Shown piece after piece: positions 35,963 to 45,478 of a DNA stretch of 49,861 nt (positions within the stretch are counted from its first letter, which is position 1; each line of letters begins with the position of its first letter). Location: contig NZ_MDDS01000023.1 in NCBI RefSeq assembly GCF_001721295.1, positions 1 to 49,861 on the forward strand, written 5' to 3'. The notes beneath the pieces were generated by a model. That model searched no databases. It was given only the letters and a program-made list of their open reading frames with translations, and was not told the origin of the DNA. The stretch comes from Sphingomonas turrisvirgatae (GTDB taxonomy: Bacteria > Pseudomonadota > Alphaproteobacteria > Sphingomonadales > Sphingomonadaceae). The position numbers and the translations under genes are program-made.

Positions 35963-36760
35963 ATGGCTTCCCTGCTCGATCCATCCGCGCGCGGTCGCGT
36001 GATCCTGGTCGGTGCTGGGCCGGGCGACCCCGGCCTGCTCACCGTTCGCGCCGTCGAGGCGCTGAAATCCGCCGATGTTCTGGTGCATGACGGGTTGGTC
36101 GATCCACGCGTGCTGGACCTCGCCCCCCAGGCGCACCGTATCAGCGTGGCCAAGAGCCGCTCGAAGCACACGGTGCCACAGGATGGGATCAACGCCCTTA
36201 TCATCGCGCATGTGAAGACCGGCGCGATCGTCGTGCGGCTGAAGGGCGGCGACCCGTTCATCTTCGGCCGCGGCGGCGAAGAGGTCGAGGCAGTGCGCGC
36301 GGCAGGTCTGCCGGTCGAGGTCATTCCGGGCGTCAGCGCGGCGCTGGGCGGCGCGGCCGAGGCGATGCTGCCGCTCACCCATCGCGACTGGTCGAGCGCG
36401 GTCACCTTCGTCGCCGGCCAGTGCAAGGGGCTGAAGGACCAGAATTGGGCCGGCCTCGCCGGCAAGGGCCGCACGCTCGTCATCTATATGGGCGTCGCGA
36501 CCTGCCCCGACATCGCCGAAAAGCTGATGAACGACGGCGTCGCCCCCGACATGCCGGTCGCGATCCTCGAGCGGGCGACGCTGGAGGGCAGCCGCGCCAT
36601 GCGCACGCTGCTGGCCGACCTTGGCCCGATGGTCGAGCGCGAGCAGGTGAAGAGCCCGGCGATCATCGTCGTGGGTGAAGTGGTCGCGCTGTCCGACGCG
36701 CAGGACAAACTCGCCGGCTGGGCAAAGAAAGCCGAACTGATGCATGGATTTGATCTGTGA
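35963..36760 (+). CDS. cobA: Uroporphyrinogen-III C-methyltransferase
   Basis: A 265-residue SAM-dependent enzyme making precorrin-2 for siroheme. VGAGPGDPGLLTVRAVEAL (about 16-34), LVDPRVLDLA, VRLKGGDPFIFGRGGEE (about 92-108) and GVSAALGGAAEAMLPLTHRD (about 120-139) are the family motifs. It has only the CobA half and no CysG-type dehydrogenase/ferrochelatase domain. It heads the operon with DUF2849, sulfite reductase, DUF934 and cysH, so it most probably supplies siroheme for CysI. The stop overlaps the DUF2849 GTG by four bases. Confidence 0.96.
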   Translation: MASLLDPSARGRVILVGAGPGDPGLLTVRAVEALKSADVLVHDGLVDPRVLDLAPQAHRISVAKSRSKHTVPQDGINALIIAHVKTGAIVVRLKGGDPFIFGRGGEEVEAVRAAGLPVEVIPGVSAALGGAAEAMLPLTHRDWSSAVTFVAGQCKGLKDQNWAGLAGKGRTLVIYMGVATCPDIAEKLMNDGVAPDMPVAILERATLEGSRAMRTLLADLGPMVEREQVKSPAIIVVGEVVALSDAQDKLAGWAKKAELMHGFDL

Positions 36761-37053
36761 AGATTTTGACCGGTAACGATCTTGCCAGCGGCGACGTGAC
36801 CTGGTGGACCGGCAACGGCTGGTCGCGCCATGTCGAGGATGCGGTCGATGTCGGCGAACAGGGCGAGGCGATCGCGCAGGCCGAGGAAGGCGCGCGCCGC
36901 GTCAACGGCCCCTATGTCATCGACGCGACCGCGACGCCCGACGGCCCGCGTCCGGCGCATATCAAGGACCGCATTCGCGCGCTCGGCCCCACGGTGCGCC
37001 CGGACCTGACGCTCAAACCCGCCGACCCCAGTGCCGGCAGCTGGGTAATCTGA
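36757..37053 (+). CDS. DUF2849 protein
   Basis: A 98-residue soluble protein read from GTG 36757: ILTGNDLASGDVTWWTGNGW and EGARRVNGPYVIDATATPDG are typical of DUF2849, and GPRPAHIKDRIRALGPTVRP ends the domain. The family is found almost only inside alphaproteobacterial cobA-cysI operons and is thought to assist sulfite reduction, by inference from context. It overlaps cobA by four bases and sits one base before the sulfite reductase ATG. Confidence 0.92.
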   Translation: MKILTGNDLASGDVTWWTGNGWSRHVEDAVDVGEQGEAIAQAEEGARRVNGPYVIDATATPDGPRPAHIKDRIRALGPTVRPDLTLKPADPSAGSWVI

Positions 37054-37054
37054 C

Positions 37055-38686
37055 ATGTATAAATATGACGAATATGATCATTCCATCGTCGCTGCGCGCG
37101 TCGAGGAATTTCGCGACCAGGTGAACCGCCGCCTGGCCGGCCAGATTACCGAGGATCAGTTCAAGCCGCTGCGGCTGATGAACGGCCTCTATCTCCAGCT
37201 GCACGCCTATATGCTGCGCGTTGCCGTGCCCTATGGCACGCTGAACGCCACGCAGATGCGGATGCTGGCGCACATCGCGCGCAAATACGACCGCGACTAT
37301 GGCCATTTCACCACGCGCCAAAACATCCAGTATAACTGGATCAAGCTTGAGGACGCGCCCGACATCCTGGCCGAACTCGCGACGGTCGAGATGCACGCCA
37401 TCCAGACCAGCGGCAATTGCATCCGCAACATCAGTTCGGACCAATATGCAGGGGCCGCAGCCGACGAGCTGACCGATCCGCGCCCCTGGGCCGAATTGCT
37501 GCGCCAGTGGAGCACCTTCCACCCCGAATTCAGCTACCTGCCGCGCAAGTTCAAGATCGCCGTCATCGCGGCGGACGAGGATCGCGCGGCGATGCGGCTG
37601 CACGATATCGGCTTGCAGATCGTCGAGCGTGACGGCCAGCATGGCGTCGCCGTTTATGTCGGCGGCGGCATGGGCCGCACCCCGATGATCGCGCCGCTGA
37701 TCAAGGATTTCGTGCCGTTCGACGATTTCGTCAGCTACATGGAAGCGTGCCTGCGCGTCTACAATCGCTATGGCCGGCGCGACAACATGTACAAGGCGCG
37801 CATCAAGATCCTGGTGCACGAGATCGGCGCGGACAAGTACCGCCAAGAGGTCGAAGCCGAGTTTGCGCAGGTGAAGAAGCTGGGCATCGATCCGCCCCGC
37901 GCCGAATTCGACCGCATCGCCGCGCAGTTCGTCGATCCGGCGTTCGAGGCCGGCCTGTCCGACGAAATCGACCGTAGCGACCCGGACTTCGCCGTCTGGC
38001 TAGACCAGCAGGTCGTCGCGCACAAACAGCCCGGCTATGCCATCGTCAATATCAGCCTGAAGCCGATCGGCGGCATTCCGGGCGATGCGTCGTCGGCACA
38101 GATCGACGTCATGGCCGATCTGGCCGAACGCTACAGCTTCGATGAACTCCGCGTCACCCACGCCCAGAACATCGTCCTGCCGCATGTGCGCAAGGCCGAT
38201 CTGTATGCCGTGTGGCAGACGCTGCGCGAGGCGGAGCTTGCCGACGCCAATCTCGACCTGATCAGCGACATCATCGCTTGCCCGGGCCTGGATTATTGCA
38301 GCCTTGCCAATGCGCGCTCGATCCCCGTCGCGCAAAAGATCGCGACACGCTTCGCCGATCTCGGCCGGCAACGCGAGCTTGGCGAACTGAAGCTCAAGAT
38401 CAGCGGCTGCATCAACGCGTGTGGGCACCACCATGCCGGTCACATCGGCATTTTGGGCGTCGATCGTAAGGGCGTCGAGAACTACCAGCTCTCGTTCGGC
38501 GGATCGGGCGCGGAGGACGTGTCCCTCGCCCAGATCACTGGCCCGGGCTTCAGTGAGGACGGCGTGGTCGACGCTGTGGAAAAAGCGACCAACGTCTATC
38601 TTGCCCAGCGCACGCAGGGCGAGCGCTTCGTCGACACCTATCGCCGCATCGGCATGGCCCCGTTCAAGGAAGCGATCTATGGCTGA
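37055..38686 (+). CDS. cysI: Assimilatory sulfite (nitrite/sulfite) reductase, siroheme type
   Basis: A 543-residue siroheme/[4Fe-4S] reductase. HFTTRQNIQYNWI and TSGNCIRNIS bind siroheme; CPGLDYC (C-x5-C, about 409-415) and GCINACGHH (C-x3-C, about 452-458) are the cluster cysteines. Context with cobA and cysH favours sulfite reduction to sulfide; the electron donor (ferredoxin or NADPH flavoprotein) is not encoded here. Its end overlaps the DUF934 start by eight bases. Confidence 0.95.
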   Translation: MYKYDEYDHSIVAARVEEFRDQVNRRLAGQITEDQFKPLRLMNGLYLQLHAYMLRVAVPYGTLNATQMRMLAHIARKYDRDYGHFTTRQNIQYNWIKLEDAPDILAELATVEMHAIQTSGNCIRNISSDQYAGAAADELTDPRPWAELLRQWSTFHPEFSYLPRKFKIAVIAADEDRAAMRLHDIGLQIVERDGQHGVAVYVGGGMGRTPMIAPLIKDFVPFDDFVSYMEACLRVYNRYGRRDNMYKARIKILVHEIGADKYRQEVEAEFAQVKKLGIDPPRAEFDRIAAQFVDPAFEAGLSDEIDRSDPDFAVWLDQQVVAHKQPGYAIVNISLKPIGGIPGDASSAQIDVMADLAERYSFDELRVTHAQNIVLPHVRKADLYAVWQTLREAELADANLDLISDIIACPGLDYCSLANARSIPVAQKIATRFADLGRQRELGELKLKISGCINACGHHHAGHIGILGVDRKGVENYQLSFGGSGAEDVSLAQITGPGFSEDGVVDAVEKATNVYLAQRTQGERFVDTYRRIGMAPFKEAIYG

Positions 38687-39110
38687 GCTTCGCTATCGCG
38701 ACGATGCGGCGCATGACGAGCCCGCGGTCACGCTCGACGCCTTTCTCGGCCAGTCGAACGCCACCGCAGTCCGCCTCGAATCGAGCGACGATGCGCGCGC
38801 GCTGTTGCCGCACCTCGATCGCCTTTCGCTGGTGGAAGTCAGCTTCCCCAAGTTCCGCGACGGACGCGGCTATTCGGCCGGGCGAATCTTGCGTGAGGCC
38901 GGCTATACCGGCGAACTGCGGGCGCAGGGCGATGTGCTAGTCGATCAAATCCCGCTGATGCGCCGCTGCGGCTTCGACAGCTTCGCACCCGAAGCGCCGG
39001 TGGACGAGGCTGTGCTGGCCGCGTCGCTCGCGCGCTACGATCATGTCTATCAGGGCGCGGCCGATGCCGCCGAGCCTGTGTGGAAGAAACGTCATGGCCA
39101 GCGTGGCTGA
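38679..39110 (+). CDS. DUF934 protein of the sulfite reductase operon
   Basis: A 143-residue protein whose central VEVSFPKFRDGRGYSAGRIL (about 52-71) and ELRAQGDVLVDQIPLMRRCG (about 79-98) define DUF934. The family is a constant companion of cysI/cysH in proteobacteria and is proposed to be an oxidoreductase accessory; function unproven. It overlaps both neighbours (8 and 17 bases), indicating tight translational coupling. Confidence 0.92.
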   Translation: MAELRYRDDAAHDEPAVTLDAFLGQSNATAVRLESSDDARALLPHLDRLSLVEVSFPKFRDGRGYSAGRILREAGYTGELRAQGDVLVDQIPLMRRCGFDSFAPEAPVDEAVLAASLARYDHVYQGAADAAEPVWKKRHGQRG

Positions 39111-39864
39111 ACGCAAGATCGACCGTATCGAAGTCGCACCGGCCTGGACCGAACGCGACGCGCTGCGCCTTAACAACCTGTTCCGCGGCGTGCCGACGGT
39201 CGAGATGCTCCGCACGGTGCTGACCGAACACATGGTCGGCGACGTCGCGATCGTTTCGTCCTTCGGCGCGGAGTCGGTCGTGCTGCTGCACCTCGTCGCG
39301 TCGGTTGACGCGAGCGTGCCGGTCATCTTCCTCGACACCGGCAAGCATTTTCCCGAGACGATCGCCTATCGCGATACGATCGCGGCGCGGCTGGGCCTCA
39401 CTAACCTGCGCATCGTCACGCCCGACGAAGCAACGATCGCCAGGCGCGACGAGACCGGGCTGCGCTGGTCCTACGATCCCGATGGCTGCTGCGAGATTCG
39501 CAAGGTCATTCCGCTCGAAACCGCCATGGCCGGGTTCGATGCGAGCATCACCGGGCGCAAGGCGTTCCAGGCGGCGACTCGCAACGCCCTGCCCCGGTTC
39601 GAGGTGGACAAGGCCGGCAAGCTCAAGATCAACCCGCTGGCCGACTGGGCCAAGGCCGATCTCGACGCCTATTTCGTCACGCACGACCTTCCGCGCCACC
39701 CGCTCGAAGCGCAGGGTTATCTCTCGATCGGCTGCGCGCCATGCACCAGCAAGGTAAAGCCGGGCGAAGACCCGCGCTCGGGCCGCTGGGCGGGCTGGGA
39801 CAAGACCGAATGCGGCATCCACACGCCGGTCGATGACGGCGACCCCGACTTGCCGGTGTTCTAG
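39094..39864 (+). CDS. cysH: Phosphoadenylyl/adenylyl-sulfate reductase
   Basis: A 256-residue reductase with the PAPS reductase fold: SSFGAESVVLLHL (about 55-67), FLDTGKHFPETI (about 79-90). The cysteine pairs Cys132-Cys133 (GCCEIRK) and Cys214-x2-Cys217 (GCAPC) bind a [4Fe-4S] cluster, which indicates the APS-reducing type, and ECGIH (Cys240) carries the catalytic Cys. It is the last gene of the operon and gives sulfite to CysI. Upstream sulfate transport and ATP sulfurylase are not in view. Confidence 0.95.
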   Translation: MASVAERKIDRIEVAPAWTERDALRLNNLFRGVPTVEMLRTVLTEHMVGDVAIVSSFGAESVVLLHLVASVDASVPVIFLDTGKHFPETIAYRDTIAARLGLTNLRIVTPDEATIARRDETGLRWSYDPDGCCEIRKVIPLETAMAGFDASITGRKAFQAATRNALPRFEVDKAGKLKINPLADWAKADLDAYFVTHDLPRHPLEAQGYLSIGCAPCTSKVKPGEDPRSGRWAGWDKTECGIHTPVDDGDPDLPVF

Positions 39865-39925
39865 CGCATCCGCCTGGTGCCGGGGCGATTGGCGAACCCT
39901 TCGGCATCCCACGCGTTAGCCCCGC

Positions 39926-40759
39926 ATGGAGCGGGTCTGGTTCATCACCAATCGAGCATCGGGCACCGCGACTCCTGAAAAGTGCGAGTCGCTGGAGGCC
40001 GTGTTCGCGGAGCGCGGCCTGACGCTGGCCGGCCGCACCGACTTTCCAAACGAGCCAATCCCCGCGCCGACCGACCTTGCCGCCGCTGATGCCGACACCA
40101 TCGTTCTGTTCGCCGGCGACGGGACGATCAACGCGACATTGCGCAAGCTCGCGGACTGGGACGGCGGCTTCCTGATCCTGCCCGGCGGCACGATGAACCT
40201 GCTCGCCAAGGCGCTGCACGACAGCCTCGACCCCACGACGATCATCCATGCCGCGCACGGAACGGGCCATCGCGTCGCCCTCCCCTTTGCGCAGGCCGGG
40301 CCGCATCGCGCCTTTGCCGGCCTGATCGTCGGCCCCGCGGCCCATTGGGGGCAGGCCCGCGAAGCCGCGCGAGAGCGGCGTGTCGGCCGCGTCCTTCGAC
40401 TGATCGGCACGGCGTGGCGACGCACCTTCGGCAAGGGGCTGCGCATCGTCGGCGTGCCCGGCATGACGCGGCTGTACCAGGCGGTGTTCGTGCATCCGGC
40501 ACCCACAGCATTGGAGGTCGCCGCGATCGACGCGCGCGACCTGCGCAGCATCGTCGAGCTTGGCTGGGACTGGCTGACCGGCGACTGGCTCGCCACGCGC
40601 GCAGTCACCTATCGCCGGGCAACGAGTGTTCAGCTTGCTGCCCGCCGCCCGATCCTCGCGCTATTCGATGGCGAGCCCGAAACGCTTGCGGCCGATGCGC
40701 ACATCACCGGCGGCATGACCCGTCCGATCTTCATCTCGACCAAGCAGGAGTCCGCATGA
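39926..40759 (+). CDS. Diacylglycerol/sphingosine kinase-like lipid kinase
   Basis: A 277-residue protein with the DAGK catalytic fold: FAGDGTINATLRKLADWDGG (about 67-86) with the GDGT nucleotide motif, then LPGGTMNLLAKALH (about 90-103). In sphingomonads such proteins may phosphorylate diacylglycerol or sphingoid lipids, an idea attractive for a sphingolipid maker but not shown by sequence. It overlaps the metallophosphoesterase by four bases, implying a joint role. Confidence 0.88.
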   Translation: MERVWFITNRASGTATPEKCESLEAVFAERGLTLAGRTDFPNEPIPAPTDLAAADADTIVLFAGDGTINATLRKLADWDGGFLILPGGTMNLLAKALHDSLDPTTIIHAAHGTGHRVALPFAQAGPHRAFAGLIVGPAAHWGQAREAARERRVGRVLRLIGTAWRRTFGKGLRIVGVPGMTRLYQAVFVHPAPTALEVAAIDARDLRSIVELGWDWLTGDWLATRAVTYRRATSVQLAARRPILALFDGEPETLAADAHITGGMTRPIFISTKQESA

Positions 40760-41487
40760 TCCGCCTGTTCCACGTCAGCGACATCCATTTCGGCGCGCAG
40801 GATCAGGCCGCGCTCGACTGGTTCGCCGCGACCGTCCATGCCGAACAGCCCGACGCCGTCGTCATGACCGGCGACCTCACCATGCGCGCGCGGTCGCATG
40901 AGTTCGAGGCGGCGGCGAAATGGCTGGAAGGGCTGAAGCGTCCGGTGACCGTCGAGGTCGGCAATCACGACCTGCCCTATTTCAACCCCTGGGCGCGGCT
41001 GGTAACGCCCTACAAACGCTACAAGGCGCTGGAGCGGATGATCGAGCGACCACTCGACATCAAGGGCGTGTCGATCGTGCCGATGAAGACCACCGCGCGG
41101 TTCCAGCTGCGGCTGAACTGGTCGAAAGGCTATGTCGGCGGCCGCGCGCTGCGCAGGACGCTCGACGGCATCGCCGCCGCGCCCAAGGGCAATCTGATCC
41201 TGATCGCCGCGCATCACCCGCTGGTCGATGCCGGCACGCGCAGCACCGCTCAGACCCGCAATGGCGCCACCGCGCTGGCGGCACTGGCGCAGGCCGGCGC
41301 GCATGGCGTGCTGTCCGGCCATGTCCACGATCCGTTCGAAGTGGCACACCCCGCCCCCGGCGGCACGATCCGGCTGATCGGCGCGGGCACCCTGTCCGAA
41401 CGCGTGCGCGACACGCGGCCCTCGTTCAACGAAATTCAAATCGAGGACGGCGCACGCTTCGCAAGCGTGGTCCGGGTGATGGATTAG
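40756..41487 (+). CDS. Calcineurin-like metallophosphoesterase
   Basis: A 243-residue two-metal phosphoesterase with all ligand motifs: SDIHFG (Asp8, His10), TGDLT (about 34-38), VGNHDLPYF (about 70-78), AAHHPL (about 152-157) and GHVHDP (about 188-193). It is coupled to the lipid kinase by a four-base overlap, so a lipid-phosphate or cyclic nucleotide substrate is possible; CpdA-type 3',5'-cAMP phosphodiesterases share this layout. Its stop lies one base from the prmA stop in convergent orientation. Confidence 0.9.
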   Translation: MIRLFHVSDIHFGAQDQAALDWFAATVHAEQPDAVVMTGDLTMRARSHEFEAAAKWLEGLKRPVTVEVGNHDLPYFNPWARLVTPYKRYKALERMIERPLDIKGVSIVPMKTTARFQLRLNWSKGYVGGRALRRTLDGIAAAPKGNLILIAAHHPLVDAGTRSTAQTRNGATALAALAQAGAHGVLSGHVHDPFEVAHPAPGGTIRLIGAGTLSERVRDTRPSFNEIQIEDGARFASVVRVMD

Positions 41488-41488
41488 A

Positions 41489-42466
41489 TCACCAGCTTCC
41501 GAACCCCGGCGCCAGCCCGCTGCCGTCCGGTCCGGGCCGGGTCGTCCGGCCCCAGCCATAGCGCACCCGCTTGCGCAGCCGCAGCGTCGGCCAATCGCCT
41601 TGGGCCACTCGCCCCGCCAGCCGCAGCCCATGGCGGCGATAGGCATTCGCCACCCGCTCCGCCTGCGTGTTCAGCAGCCCCGCGACGATCAGCGTGCCTC
41701 CCGGCGCCAGTGCCTCGCTGATGCTGGGCGCCAGGTCGATCAACGGCCCGGCCAGCACATTGGCGATGATGAGGTCATAGGGTGCGCGAGCGATCAGCAA
41801 TTCATGCTCCAGCCCCGCCGCGGCGGCGAGCGCCAGCTGCCCGGGGCCGCCGCCCAGCGCGACGCCATTGATCGCGGCATTCTCCGCCGTCACTTCGACC
41901 GCAACGGGATCAATGTCCGACGCCGTCGCATAGGCGTTGGGCCACAGATGCAGCGCCGCGAAGGCGAGCAGGCCGGTGCCGGTGCCGACATCGATCAGGT
42001 TGCGCGCGACCTCGCCGCGTGCGCGCATCGCGTCGAGCGTCAGCAGGCAGCCGCTCGTTGTCTCGTGCGTGCCGGTGCCGAACGCGCGCCCGGCCTCGAT
42101 CTGCAGCGTCTTGACTCCCGCCGGCACGTCACCGCGATTGCCGCTGGTGTGGACGTAGAAGCGCCCCGCATGGACCGGCTCGATCCCCGCCTGGCTCAGC
42201 GTCACCCAATCTTCGTCGGGCAGTTGCTCGATTACCGGCCGCGCTTTGCCCGCGCTCGGCACGAGCGTGCGGATCGCCGCGACATCGGCCTTGCCCGGCT
42301 TCGTCTCGAAATACGCCTCCAGCTGCCAGTTGGCCGGATCGTCAGGCACCGTCTCGCTGGTCAGCAGCACCGGCGCAGGATCGAGCGCGAGCAGTTCCGC
42401 GCCCTCGAAGTCGATCGCCTCGGCCTCGTCACGCGTGCAGGGCAGCGTCAGCTTCCAGCTGCTCAT
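41489..42466 (-). CDS. prmA: Ribosomal protein L11 methyltransferase
   Basis: A 325-residue methyltransferase modifying L11. IEAGRAFGTGTHETTSGCLL (about 123-142) and NLIDVGTGTGLLAFAAL (about 156-172) are the substrate and SAM motifs, with YDLIIANVLAGPLIDLAP (about 232-249) following. It overlaps the upstream metallo-beta-lactamase gene by four bases, an operon arrangement of a translation enzyme with a hydrolase. Confidence 0.94.
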   Translation of the reverse strand: MSSWKLTLPCTRDEAEAIDFEGAELLALDPAPVLLTSETVPDDPANWQLEAYFETKPGKADVAAIRTLVPSAGKARPVIEQLPDEDWVTLSQAGIEPVHAGRFYVHTSGNRGDVPAGVKTLQIEAGRAFGTGTHETTSGCLLTLDAMRARGEVARNLIDVGTGTGLLAFAALHLWPNAYATASDIDPVAVEVTAENAAINGVALGGGPGQLALAAAAGLEHELLIARAPYDLIIANVLAGPLIDLAPSISEALAPGGTLIVAGLLNTQAERVANAYRRHGLRLAGRVAQGDWPTLRLRKRVRYGWGRTTRPGPDGSGLAPGFGSW

Positions 42467-43353
42467 TTCGCGCCTTCCCTGGCCAGCCGCGCCGAAAGCC
42501 GCTCACGACCGCCCTTCGCATAGGCTGCGCACGCGCGACGATCGACCAGCGGCGCCTTGCCGATCAACCGGTCGTAGAGGTTGCTGGCGCCCGGATGCGG
42601 GGTGATCAGGATATCGCAGTTCAGGCCAGCAATCCGATCGAGCCCGGCGCGGTACGCCGCGACATAGGCGGGATGATCGCTGAATCGGTAATTGTCATGC
42701 GACAGCGCGGAAATGCTGTCGGCATAGACCATGTTGCGACAGCGCGACCGATCGCAGCTGCGCCAGCTCCAGCTGGTCGATCCGGGCGTATGGCCGGGCG
42801 TGGCGTGGGCGGTCAGCACGATCGGCCCTACCCGCACCACTTGCCGATCGGCCACGATCCCGTCGACGCGCGCGCCCGGAAACGGATCGTTCAAGCCGAT
42901 CTGCGGATCGTCGGCACTGGCCTTGCCGCTCTCGAGCGCTGCCTTGGCCGGCGCGCGCGCCAGCAGACGCGCGCCCGTCAGGCGCTGCATCGCTGCGAAA
43001 CCGCCGGCATGGTCAAGATGCTCGTGACCGTTCAGCATCACCTTCACGTCGCGCAGCCGAAAGCCCAGCGCCTCGATGTTGCGCGCGATCCCCGGCGCTG
43101 CCTTATCGGTTGCCGCATCGATCAGCACATGGCCCTCGTCCGAGGTGATCAGCAGCGCAACGATGCCGCACGTGCCGACCTGATAAACGTTGCCAAAGAT
43201 GCGCGCCGGCGGCGCCGGGTCGCTCCAACCGTCCTTCCCCGCACAGCTCGCGACCAGCGCGGCGGGTGATGCGTCGCTGGTCTGCGCCGCCGCCGGCGTG
43301 GCGACGAGCGCCGTCCAGATCGCCGTGGCGAGCGCGTACGGCTTAACGGACAT
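42463..43353 (-). CDS. Subclass B3 metallo-beta-lactamase-like enzyme
   Basis: A 296-residue exported hydrolase with a signal peptide (about 1-23). All B3 zinc ligands are present in numbering from the start: His110, His112, Asp114, His115 (NGHEHLDHAGG), His188 (PGHTPGSTSW) and His253 (ITPHPG). Subclass B3 enzymes hydrolyse beta-lactams in the periplasm and many environmental sphingomonads carry chromosomal homologues; actual activity is unknown. It is followed by prmA with a four-base overlap and overlaps the end of the short-chain dehydrogenase by 11 bases. No mobile element is next to it, so it is probably intrinsic. Confidence 0.88.
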   Translation of the reverse strand: MSVKPYALATAIWTALVATPAAAQTSDASPAALVASCAGKDGWSDPAPPARIFGNVYQVGTCGIVALLITSDEGHVLIDAATDKAAPGIARNIEALGFRLRDVKVMLNGHEHLDHAGGFAAMQRLTGARLLARAPAKAALESGKASADDPQIGLNDPFPGARVDGIVADRQVVRVGPIVLTAHATPGHTPGSTSWSWRSCDRSRCRNMVYADSISALSHDNYRFSDHPAYVAAYRAGLDRIAGLNCDILITPHPGASNLYDRLIGKAPLVDRRACAAYAKGGRERLSARLAREGAK

Positions 43354-44059
43354 AGCTCGCCCCGTTCACGTCCAGCACCGCGCCCGTCATCGAAGCTGGC
43401 GCATCGATCGCGCAGAACCGCGCCATCGTGGCGACCTCTGCCGGCTCCGCGACGCGGCCCAGCGGGATATCAGCGAGCAGCTTGTCGCCGCCCCGGCTGG
43501 CAAGATAGTCCTCCGCCATCCCGGTCATGGTAAAGCCGGGGCAGATCGCAAAGGCAAGGATGCCTTGCGCCGCATAACCGCGCGCGATGCTCTTGGTCAT
43601 GCCGATCATTCCGGCCTTCGAAGCGGCATAATGCCAATGTGCCGGCGAATCGCCACGATAGGCGGCACGGCTGGCGATGTTGACCAGCCGGCCGCCCTCC
43701 CCGCGCGCCTGCCAGTGCCGCACCGCAAGGCGCGACAGCTGCGCCGACGCTGTCAAATTGATCTGCATCGTCCGCTCCCAGGCTGCGAGCCACGCATCGT
43801 CGTCCAGATCGATCGGTGCCGCCTCGAACACGCCGGCATTGTTGACCAGCACGTCGATCCGTCCGTCGAGCGCGTCGAGCGCGGCATCCCACAAAGCGCG
43901 CGGAGCACCGGGTTCGGCAAAGTCCGCTGCGATCAGTTCATGCGCGGAATCGGGCCGAGTCGCCTGTCCCACCGCGCGAACGTCGGGTTGGTTCAGTATG
44001 GCAAGCGTCGCCGCGCCGATGCCCCGGCTCGCGCCGGTCACGAGGATGTGGGTCGTCAT
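43343..44059 (-). CDS. Short-chain dehydrogenase/reductase, FabG-like
   Basis: A 238-residue classical SDR: TGASRGIG (8-15) for NAD(P), NNAGV (73-77), Ser130, Tyr144 and Lys148 (YAASK) for catalysis. Sequence style is that of 3-oxoacyl-ACP reductase-like enzymes, but substrate is not predictable. Its end overlaps the beta-lactamase gene by 11 bases, so the SDR, lactamase and prmA may form one transcript. The upstream neighbour is the globin-sensor chemoreceptor. Confidence 0.9.
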   Translation of the reverse strand: MTTHILVTGASRGIGAATLAILNQPDVRAVGQATRPDSAHELIAADFAEPGAPRALWDAALDALDGRIDVLVNNAGVFEAAPIDLDDDAWLAAWERTMQINLTASAQLSRLAVRHWQARGEGGRLVNIASRAAYRGDSPAHWHYAASKAGMIGMTKSIARGYAAQGILAFAICPGFTMTGMAEDYLASRGGDKLLADIPLGRVAEPAEVATMARFCAIDAPASMTGAVLDVNGASYVR

Positions 44060-44097
44060 GCCGACCCTCTACGCATCGCGGCGCCGGGAAGTCGAGA

Positions 44098-45465
44098 CTA
44101 GGCCGCTGCCGAAGCGGAGAATTCGGTGGTCGTCTGCGTCAGCTGCGAAAGCTGCTCGTCGATTTCGCCGAACTCACGCTCGAGCGAGGCCATTTCGTCC
44201 GCCACCGCCTTGGTGTCCTCGCGGATCGCGCCGATCGTCGCCGACATCGAATCCGCCGCCAGCGCGGTTTCGTCGACCGCCGCCGTGATCGCGGTCACGG
44301 TTTGCGCCTGCACCTCCATGGCCGTGCGGATGCGATCGGCGCTGGTCTGCACTTCTTCCACCGTATCGCGGATCGACGCGTTGGTTTCGACCGTATCGCG
44401 AGTCGCCGACTGGATCACCGCGATCTTGGCGGCGATATCGTCGGTCGCCCGCGCAGTCTGGTTGGCAAGGCTTTTCACTTCCTGCGCCACCACGGCAAAG
44501 CCACGGCCGGCATCGCCCGCGCGGGCCGCCTCGATCGTCGCGTTCAGCGCGAGCAAATTGGTCTGCCCGGCGATGTCGCGGATCAGGCCAAGGATCGATT
44601 CGATCGACTTGGCGTGGTCGGACAGCATCTCGCTGGTCGCGACGGCGACCCCCGCCTGATCCGACGCGCGCGTCGCGATGATCGCCGCCGCCTCGACTTC
44701 GCTGCGCGCATCCTCGATCGCACGGATCAGGCCGGCGGCGGTGTGCGCCGCCTCGCGCATCGCGACTGCCGATTGCTCCGCTGCGGCGGCGACCTCGCTG
44801 GTCTTGCCCAGCATCCCGCGTGCCGAACCCGCAACGCCCTGCGCCTGCTCGCGAACGCGCGCGCCGCGCTCGCTGGTCGTCTCGATCGTGCCGGCGATGT
44901 CTTCACGAAACCGGGCCACTCGTTCGCGCCGGCTTTCGCTGGCCAGCGCGGCGTCGCGCGCGCCCAGTTGCGACGCCATGAAATCGGCTTCCAGCATCGA
45001 CATGCGCTGCGCCACGTCGCCCAGCCGCCCCAGCCGCTCGGCGTCCCCGTCCAGCTTTTCCTTGAGCACGGCATAAGTCGTCGAATGCGCGTGCGCAAAG
45101 CCGGCCAGCAGTGCCGACAGCGGGATCCGCGAGCGGTGTGCGTCGTCAGCGTGCTTGGACGCCATGTGCAGCCATTCATCATCCAGCGGGCGGCGGAACT
45201 TCGCCGCCATGTAATGCGCGCTCACTTCCAGCTGGTGGCGCATCCGCTCGCCGACGAAATAGCTGCGCACGTGCGCTGTCGTCGGCAAGCTGAGATAATG
45301 ATCCCAGAATGCCTTGGAAATCCGGTCGAAATCATGGTCGATCAGTTCCGAAATCTCCGCGCAACCCGGCGCGATCGCCCCGTCCCAGTCATAATCGCGA
45401 ATTCGTTCGATCAGCGGCCGGTCGTTGATTCCCCACTGGCCGACATCCTTGACCCGTTCAGGCAT
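44098..45465 (-). CDS. Soluble globin-coupled methyl-accepting chemotaxis protein, copy A
   Basis: A 455-residue cytoplasmic chemoreceptor with no membrane helix. Residues about 15-170 look like a protoglobin/globin-coupled sensor, with His110 ([17 protein letters not shown]) placed as the proximal heme ligand. The signalling domain (about 195-440) holds the [20 protein letters not shown] and [20 protein letters not shown] hairpin tip typical of MCPs that bind CheW/CheA. It likely senses O2, NO or redox state. No che genes are near. It follows copy B after 13 bp, and its signalling half matches copy B almost base for base. Confidence 0.85.
   Translation of the reverse strand: MPERVKDVGQWGINDRPLIERIRDYDWDGAIAPGCAEISELIDHDFDRISKAFWDHYLSLPTTAHVRSYFVGERMRHQLEVSAHYMAAKFRRPLDDEWLHMASKHADDAHRSRIPLSALLAGFAHAHSTTYAVLKEKLDGDAERLGRLGDVAQRMSMLEADFMASQLGARDAALASESRRERVARFREDIAGTIETTSERGARVREQAQGVAGSARGMLGKTSEVAAAAEQSAVAMREAAHTAAGLIRAIEDARSEVEAAAIIATRASDQAGVAVATSEMLSDHAKSIESILGLIRDIAGQTNLLALNATIEAARAGDAGRGFAVVAQEVKSLANQTARATDDIAAKIAVIQSATRDTVETNASIRDTVEEVQTSADRIRTAMEVQAQTVTAITAAVDETALAADSMSATIGAIREDTKAVADEMASLEREFGEIDEQLSQLTQTTTEFSASAAA
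44216..44820. repeat. Direct repeat A, shared signalling-domain DNA of the tandem chemoreceptors
   Basis: This 605-bp segment aligns to 45597-46201 at a constant offset of 1381 bases with no gaps that I can see, and 44216-44310 is identical to 45597-45691 over 95 bases. The similarity falls off sharply outside, where sensor domains differ. It reflects a tandem duplication kept alike by selection or gene conversion. Confidence 0.85.
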
Positions 45466-45478
45466 AGCCCCTCCATGT

